Positions 59,615-64,000 of a DNA stretch of 64,000 nucleotides are shown in pieces. This DNA comes from Aeromicrobium sp. Leaf350 (lineage in GTDB: Bacteria; Actinomycetota; Actinomycetes; Propionibacteriales; Nocardioidaceae): contig NZ_CAKASL010000002.1 of assembly GCF_916858655.1 (NCBI RefSeq), forward strand, positions 620,001 through 684,000. The letters run 5' to 3'. Under the pieces are notes generated by a model. It ran no database searches. It was not told the DNA's origin and worked only from the letters and a program-made list of their open reading frames with translations. How positions within the stretch are numbered: the stretch's first letter is position 1; every line of letters begins with the position of its first letter. The translations under genes and the position numbers were made by a program.

Positions 59615-60001
59615 ATGCACCCGCACGGAAACGCCACCGTCTCGACGAAGGTCCAGGCCGACCGCATGGTCCACGCGCTCGACACGTTCGACGGTTCGGT
59701 CATCCGCGTCTCGGGCGACACGCTGTCGATCTCGGGCATCGAGGCCGACGGTCGCACGCTGGCCGACATCGCGCGTCAGGTCGCCGCCGACGAGGTGCTC
59801 GGCGAGGTCACGAGCCTGGACCTCGGAGTGCGCCACACGGTCGAGGGGCTCGGGCCCGTCACCGTCAGCACGGTCCGTGGTGTCACCGACCGTGTGATCC
59901 AGCTGCTCGAGCAGCTCGTGGGTGACGGGCTCGAGACCAAGCTGCAGGCGCTCGCGGGCGACCGCGACCGCGAGGTCGAGGTCCGCATCGTCGTGCGCTG
60001 A
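59615..60001 (+). CDS. Small soluble paralogue of the upstream lipoprotein domain
   Basis: The 128-residue protein has no signal peptide. Its core aligns with residues ~165-215 of the upstream lipoprotein (see that entry). It carries a C-terminal helix-rich region with R-V-I-Q-L-L-E-Q-L-V-G-D-G-L. It has a strong AGGAGG ribosome site. A cytoplasmic protein sharing a domain with an exported neighbour suggests gene duplication with relocation. Confidence 0.6.
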   Translation: MHPHGNATVSTKVQADRMVHALDTFDGSVIRVSGDTLSISGIEADGRTLADIARQVAADEVLGEVTSLDLGVRHTVEGLGPVTVSTVRGVTDRVIQLLEQLVGDGLETKLQALAGDRDREVEVRIVVR

Positions 60002-60042
60002 GGCGTTGCCGTGATCCGCGTCACCCGGACGCGGCGCGCTCG

Positions 60043-61362
60043 TTGAACCGTGTCGTGCGACGACTCCTGGCCGGACTGCTCCTGACTTCCTGCGTTCTTC
60101 TGGCGCCCCACGCGCCGGCCCAGGCCGACGAGGCGTACGCGCCCGTCGACCGGCCCGGTCCCGCCTTGACGATCCCGCAGGCGGAGCTGGACGCCTCGTA
60201 CGCGTGTGTCGGCGACTTCTCCTCGCCGCTCGAGGCCCTGCTCTTCGTACCGCCCACGGGTGGCACCCCGGCCGAGACCTTCAGCTGGAACTACGGCCGC
60301 TTCTTCGAGTCCGAGGGACGCCCTTACTGCACCGTCACGCTGCCGCACCACTCCCTCGACGACATCCAGGAGGCCGGGGAGTACATCGTCCACGCGATCC
60401 GCGAGACCTACGCGCAGACGGGCCGTCCGATCGCGGTCCTCGGTCACAGCCAGGGCGGCATGGCGCCGCGCTGGGCGCTCCGCTTCTGGCCCGACACGCG
60501 CGCGATGGTCGCCGACCAGATCGGCCTGGCGCCGTCGAACCACGGCACGACGCTGATCGACCCGATCTGCTCGGCGGTGCTGACCTGCACCGAGGCGGTC
60601 TGGCAGCAGCGCTCGACCTCGGCCTTCACCGCTGCCCTGAACAGTGGTGCCGAGACCTTCGCCGGGACGGACTACACCGCGATCTACACGCTGACCGACG
60701 AGGTCGTGCTCCCGACGTCGGGCCCGGCTCCGAGCTCGGCCCTGCGGACCGGCGCCGGCCGGATCACGAACGTCACGACGCAGAGCATCTGCCCGCTCTC
60801 GGTCTACGAGCACCTCGCGGTCGGGACGATCGACCCCGTGGCCCACGCGCTCGTGATGGATGCGCTGAACCACGACGGTCCGGCCGACCCTGCCAGGATC
60901 AACCGGTCCGTCTGCCTCCAGCTCCTCATCCCGGGGCTCAATCCTCTCGATCCCCGCATCCTCCAGGTGCTGAGCGCGGTCCCCAACGTCCTGCTCGTGC
61001 CTGTCCCGCTGGTGAACGTCGCCGGCACGCAGAACGTGGCGGCCGAGCCGCCGCTGAAGTGCTACGTGCTCGCGGCAGGGTGTGGCGGGTCGTCGACCGG
61101 GACGACCGGCCCCGGCGGTGCGGGCTCGACGACCACGGGAGGCGGGTCCACCCCCGCCACCGCGGTCAGCACCGCGACGACCTCCGTGACGTCGTTGTCC
61201 GGCTCCGGCGTCGTCCGCGCCACGCCGGACGGGCTGCCCGAGTCGGGTGTCGGCCTCGGCGCCTGGCTCGCCCTCGTCGCAGCGGCGGCACTGACGGTCG
61301 GTCTCGTGCTCGTGCGTCGGTCGCCGTCTGGTCAGGACTGGAGCACCACGGGCCCCAGCTGA
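60043..61362 (+). CDS. Secreted lipase-like hydrolase with LPXTG-like anchor
   Basis: The 439-residue protein has a signal peptide (about 1-28), an alpha/beta-hydrolase domain (about 40-330) with nucleophile G-H-S-Q-G-G-M and S-N-H-G-T near residue 166, and a Thr/Gly-rich linker. An L-P-E-S-G motif (398-402) with a hydrophobic helix and R-R follows, like sortase sorting signals but with Ser in place of Thr. Similar actinobacterial enzymes are triacylglycerol lipases. The start is TTG or a GTG at 60055; neither has a clear ribosome site. It overlaps the PucR-type gene antisense by 31 bases. Confidence 0.75.
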   Translation: MNRVVRRLLAGLLLTSCVLLAPHAPAQADEAYAPVDRPGPALTIPQAELDASYACVGDFSSPLEALLFVPPTGGTPAETFSWNYGRFFESEGRPYCTVTLPHHSLDDIQEAGEYIVHAIRETYAQTGRPIAVLGHSQGGMAPRWALRFWPDTRAMVADQIGLAPSNHGTTLIDPICSAVLTCTEAVWQQRSTSAFTAALNSGAETFAGTDYTAIYTLTDEVVLPTSGPAPSSALRTGAGRITNVTTQSICPLSVYEHLAVGTIDPVAHALVMDALNHDGPADPARINRSVCLQLLIPGLNPLDPRILQVLSAVPNVLLVPVPLVNVAGTQNVAAEPPLKCYVLAAGCGGSSTGTTGPGGAGSTTTGGGSTPATAVSTATTSVTSLSGSGVVRATPDGLPESGVGLGAWLALVAAAALTVGLVLVRRSPSGQDWSTTGPS

Positions 61363-62636
61363 GCGGCGGCCACGAGGGCCATCTCCAGCTCGAGGCGGTC
61401 GTCCTCGAGCGGGTGGCCGATCTCCTCGACCGCCTTGTCGATGCGGTACTTGACCGTGTTCTTGTGCAGGTGCAGGTGCTCGCCGGTCGCGAGGAAGCTG
61501 CCGCGGTGCGCGAGGAAGGCCCGCAGGGTCTCCCGCAGCCGGGCGGCGCCGTCGGAGTCGAGCGCGAGACCACCCAGGGTGCGGGCCACGAGATGGCGGG
61601 TGGACTCCAGGTCCTGGGCGAGGAGCGCCGCGGTGCGGACGTCGGCCTCGCCGTACGCCGTGATGGTGGACGCGTGGGTACCGGCGGCCGCAGCGAGGCG
61701 AACCGCGCGTTGCGCCTCGACGTGGCTCGTGCGGAAGCCCTCGGCGCCGGATGCGGCTCGGCCGAGCGCCACGCGCACGCCGGCCGGCAGCACCGTCACG
61801 CCGAGATCGGCGGTGCCGTCGCCGCGTCCGACCGGGATCCACGCCCATCCGAGCGTGCGCTCCCGGGGGAGGAACAGGGGAGTCTGGGTCACGCCGAGCG
61901 CCTTGGTGAGCACGTCGACGGCGTGCTCGAGGTTCGCGACGGGGTTCGCGTCGGTGGCGTCGGCCTCGGCCCAGACGACCGCGGCGACGTGGTGCTGGCG
62001 CAGGCGGTGCCCGAGCGCCTGCTCGGCCGCGCTGACGTCGACGGGACGCCCGGCCACGAGCTCGTCGACCATGGCGACCCGCATCGTGTTGCGTTGCGCC
62101 TGACGGCGGGCGCGCTCCGTCTCGTACTCCTCGACGACCTGCTCGGAGACCGCGTCGATGAAGCGGAACGTCAGCTCGGAGAACAGCCGGCCGGCCAGGA
62201 GTGTCACGGCGGTGTCGTCCTCCATCGCGTCGAGCTGGGCGAAGGCCCAGGAGGTCACGAGCTCCTGCCCGAGCCGGTAGGCCCGGATGAGGGCGGCGAC
62301 CCCGATGCCGCGCTGGGCCAGGCGCCGCGCGTACTCCCGGGCGGCGGCCGGGGCGTGCGACTCGGCGACCGGGATGTCGTAGCGCAGGAGGTGCACGAGG
62401 CTCTCGATGTTCGACTCGATGCTGGCCTCGAGCAGGCGCAGCAGCTGCTCGTCGCCCTGGAGCGGCGCGATGCGCGTGGCCATGTGCTCGTGCAGCGTCG
62501 TCGTGAGCACCGTGATCTGGCCGGCCATGTGGGCCCCGAGGTCCGCGATCAGGGCTTCCGCGCGGGTCTGCAGGGGGCCGTCGGTCGGGCTCACGGTGGC
62601 TCCGCTTCGTGCTCGTGGGACAAGGCGCTGTGTCAT
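61332..62636 (-). CDS. PucR-family transcriptional regulator
   Basis: The 434-residue protein has a long N-terminal helical RsbR-like region (about 20-170). A GGDEF-like/PucR linker (about 200-330) and a C-terminal PucR HTH with L-H-L-H-K-N-T-V-K-Y-R-I-D-K follow. PucR regulators control catabolic or stress genes, often at divergent neighbours. ATG at 62636 is preferred; longer frames start within the divergent promoter region. A likely target is the DUF3556 gene transcribed the other way. Confidence 0.82.
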   Translation of the reverse strand: MTQRLVPRARSGATVSPTDGPLQTRAEALIADLGAHMAGQITVLTTTLHEHMATRIAPLQGDEQLLRLLEASIESNIESLVHLLRYDIPVAESHAPAAAREYARRLAQRGIGVAALIRAYRLGQELVTSWAFAQLDAMEDDTAVTLLAGRLFSELTFRFIDAVSEQVVEEYETERARRQAQRNTMRVAMVDELVAGRPVDVSAAEQALGHRLRQHHVAAVVWAEADATDANPVANLEHAVDVLTKALGVTQTPLFLPRERTLGWAWIPVGRGDGTADLGVTVLPAGVRVALGRAASGAEGFRTSHVEAQRAVRLAAAAGTHASTITAYGEADVRTAALLAQDLESTRHLVARTLGGLALDSDGAARLRETLRAFLAHRGSFLATGEHLHLHKNTVKYRIDKAVEEIGHPLEDDRLELEMALVAAAQLGPVVLQS

Positions 62637-62742
62637 GCGCGCCACCATTCCGGGCGGAAGGCGGCCGATGGAGTGACGTGGGACACAAATGTAGGGCATG
62701 GGTTCGTGCTCAGGGCACAAGTCCGGTCAGGTCGGCGGGACC

Positions 62743-62748
62743 TACCGT
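62743..62748 (+). promoter_or_regulatory. -10 box of leaderless DUF3556 promoter
   Basis: TACCGT is followed by six bases and ATG at 62755. The 118-base divergent gap contains GGGACACAAAT and GGGCACAAGT, possible half-sites for the PucR regulator. Confidence 0.5.
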
Positions 62749-62754
62749 CGGCGC

Positions 62755-64000
62755 ATGGGATTCATGACGCCGACCTCACCTCCCGTCGAGCCGGAGGAGT
62801 TCCTCCGCAAGCCCTTCCAGGAGCGGATGAGGATCCTCACCCTCTTCTGGGCCGACAACGGGTTCGGGTCGCCCAAGGTCTTCCACGTGATCTACATCCT
62901 CAAGGTCGTGGTGCTCTACGGCCTCGGGGGACTGCTGGTGGTCTCGTGGACGTCGGACCTCGGTGGGCTGGGGGAGTTCACGAGCTGGTGGGACGAGCCG
63001 ATCGTCTACCAGAAGCTCGTTCTCTGGACGATCTTCCTGGAGACGTTCGGTGTCGCCGGGACGTGGGGGCCGCTGGCCGGCCACTTCAAGCCCATGACCG
63101 GCGGCGCGTTCTACTGGCTGCGTCCTGGCACGATCCGCATGGCGCCGTGGGCCGGGAAGGTCCCCGGCACGTCCGGCGACACGCGCACGCTGTTCGACGT
63201 GCTGCTCTACGCCGCGCTCCTGGCGAGCTTCGTGGTGGCCCTGGTCCTTCCCGGCGTGCAGGACGACGACCTCGACGCGGCGCTCGGCGCCGGCTCGGCG
63301 GGTCTCGTGAGCGCTGAGCTGTGGGTGCTCACGCTGGCACTGCTCGTGCTGATGGGCCTGCGCGACAAGGTGATCTTCCTGGCGGCGCGCGGCGAGCAGT
63401 ACCTGCCGGTCATGGTCCTGTCGGCGACGCTGCCGTTCACCGACATGATCATCGCCTACAAGCTGCTCATCGTCAGCGTGTGGCTCGGGGCGGGGTTCTC
63501 GAAGTTCGGCCACCACTTCTCGAACGTCGTGCCGCCGATGATGTCGAACGCGCCGACGATGCCGACCCGGGCGATGCGGCGGATGCACTACCGCGACGTC
63601 GAGGGGGAGGACCTCCGTCCCTCACGATTCGCGTGGTTCATGGGCCACGTCGGCGGGACCACCGTCGAGCTCGGCGTGCCGCTCGTGCTGCTGTTCACGA
63701 CCTCGCCGGAGGTCGCGCTCGCCGCGGCCGCCTTCATGGCGTTCTTCCACCTGTTCATCCTGACGGCCTTCCCGCTCGCGGTGCCGCTGGAGTGGAACGT
63801 GCTGTTCGGCTACCTCGCGGTGTTCCTGTTCGTCGGGTACCCGAACGGCGACGGCTACGGGCTGACCGACTTCTCGGAGCCGTGGATGCTGCCGCTGATC
63901 GTGGCGGCGCTGCTGTTCTTCCCCGTCCTGGGCAACCTGCGCCCGGACCTGGTCTCGTTCCTCCCGGCGATGCGCCAGTACGCGGGCAACTGGGCCTCGG
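62755..64000 (+). CDS. DUF3556 family polytopic membrane protein, cut by window end
   Basis: About 415 residues are present before the window ends. The protein starts with a soluble segment (P-E-E-F-L-R-K-P-F) and has at least eight membrane helices, with G-A-G-F-S-K-F-G-H-H-F and H-Y-R-D-V in loops. Its family, DUF3556, is common in mycobacteria and relatives, with unknown function. It is divergent from the PucR-type regulator, a typical regulator-target pair. Confidence 0.75.
   Translation, partial: MGFMTPTSPPVEPEEFLRKPFQERMRILTLFWADNGFGSPKVFHVIYILKVVVLYGLGGLLVVSWTSDLGGLGEFTSWWDEPIVYQKLVLWTIFLETFGVAGTWGPLAGHFKPMTGGAFYWLRPGTIRMAPWAGKVPGTSGDTRTLFDVLLYAALLASFVVALVLPGVQDDDLDAALGAGSAGLVSAELWVLTLALLVLMGLRDKVIFLAARGEQYLPVMVLSATLPFTDMIIAYKLLIVSVWLGAGFSKFGHHFSNVVPPMMSNAPTMPTRAMRRMHYRDVEGEDLRPSRFAWFMGHVGGTTVELGVPLVLLFTTSPEVALAAAAFMAFFHLFILTAFPLAVPLEWNVLFGYLAVFLFVGYPNGDGYGLTDFSEPWMLPLIVAALLFFPVLGNLRPDLVSFLPAMRQYAGNWAS

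Noticed and set aside
60204..63317. 1037-codon forward frame through the lipase and PucR genes
   Set aside because: Shadow frame; both real genes have family motifs and the frame crosses genes on opposite strands.

Overview
The window is chromosomal DNA from a high-GC Gram-positive actinobacterium. The base composition, many GTG starts, 4-base ATGA/GTGA gene overlaps, -10 boxes lying directly before start codons, and a gene order matching the Mycobacterium tuberculosis Rv1822-Rv1832 neighbourhood all fit. The overall gene set suggests Nocardioidaceae (Aeromicrobium or Nocardioides type), but the genus cannot be proved from the sequence. No rRNA, tRNA, transposase, integrase or CRISPR array is visible.

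Layout. 1-6103: envelope and sugar genes (DUF2064 protein, GT2, a GT-C-like membrane protein, a sugar epimerase), MTA phosphorylase and a membrane molybdopterin oxidoreductase. 6239-14678: a lipoprotein with a SigK-type promoter, then a molybdenum block made of a one-component regulator, modABC, moaCD and, convergent, moaA-moeA-mog-moaE. 14734-21014: a tiny DUF4177-like gene, a VanY-like peptidase, a two-component system, and a three-gene operon for D-amino acid or dipeptide metabolism. 21056-27152: a BASS transporter, IMPase, LOG protein, MgtA-like mannosyltransferase and ornithine aminotransferase. 27162-33363: two copper-type operons (YcnI, CopC-CopD fusion, YcnI; and CopC, CopD-CtaG fusion). 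33498-42987: sodA, then the conserved pgsA - DUF881 - sbp - DUF881 - gcvH - garA - ftsR-like - DUF151 - merR - glycine riboswitch - gcvP segment. 42927-48554: hydrolases, sigK-rskA, small membrane proteins and rtcB behind an attenuator-like leader. 48647-54885: a sulfate assimilation operon (cysH, cysD, cysN, siroheme synthase) split by a 2-kb lower-GC insertion. 54996-64000: mixed housekeeping and surface genes, a PucR-type regulator and a DUF3556 membrane protein cut by the window end.

How the parts work together. The molybdenum block supplies molybdate and cofactor, and the oxidoreductase at 4904-6103 is the only obvious molybdoenzyme nearby. The sulfate operon makes APS, reduces it, and supplies siroheme. 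The garA-gcv segment couples nitrogen/TCA control to glycine cleavage, with glycine sensed by a riboswitch before gcvP.

Most notable: (1) a three-gene low-GC insertion between cysD and cysN, flanked by a 12-base repeat of the cysD stop region and carrying its own promoter plus a 20-codon ORF that ends on the cysN start; (2) the same promoter motif (CGACCCATCC-N15-SCGAAA) before sigK and before a distant lipoprotein gene; (3) a family of exactly 59-base palindromes with compensatory base changes; (4) an rtcB leader with a small ORF and a strong terminator.
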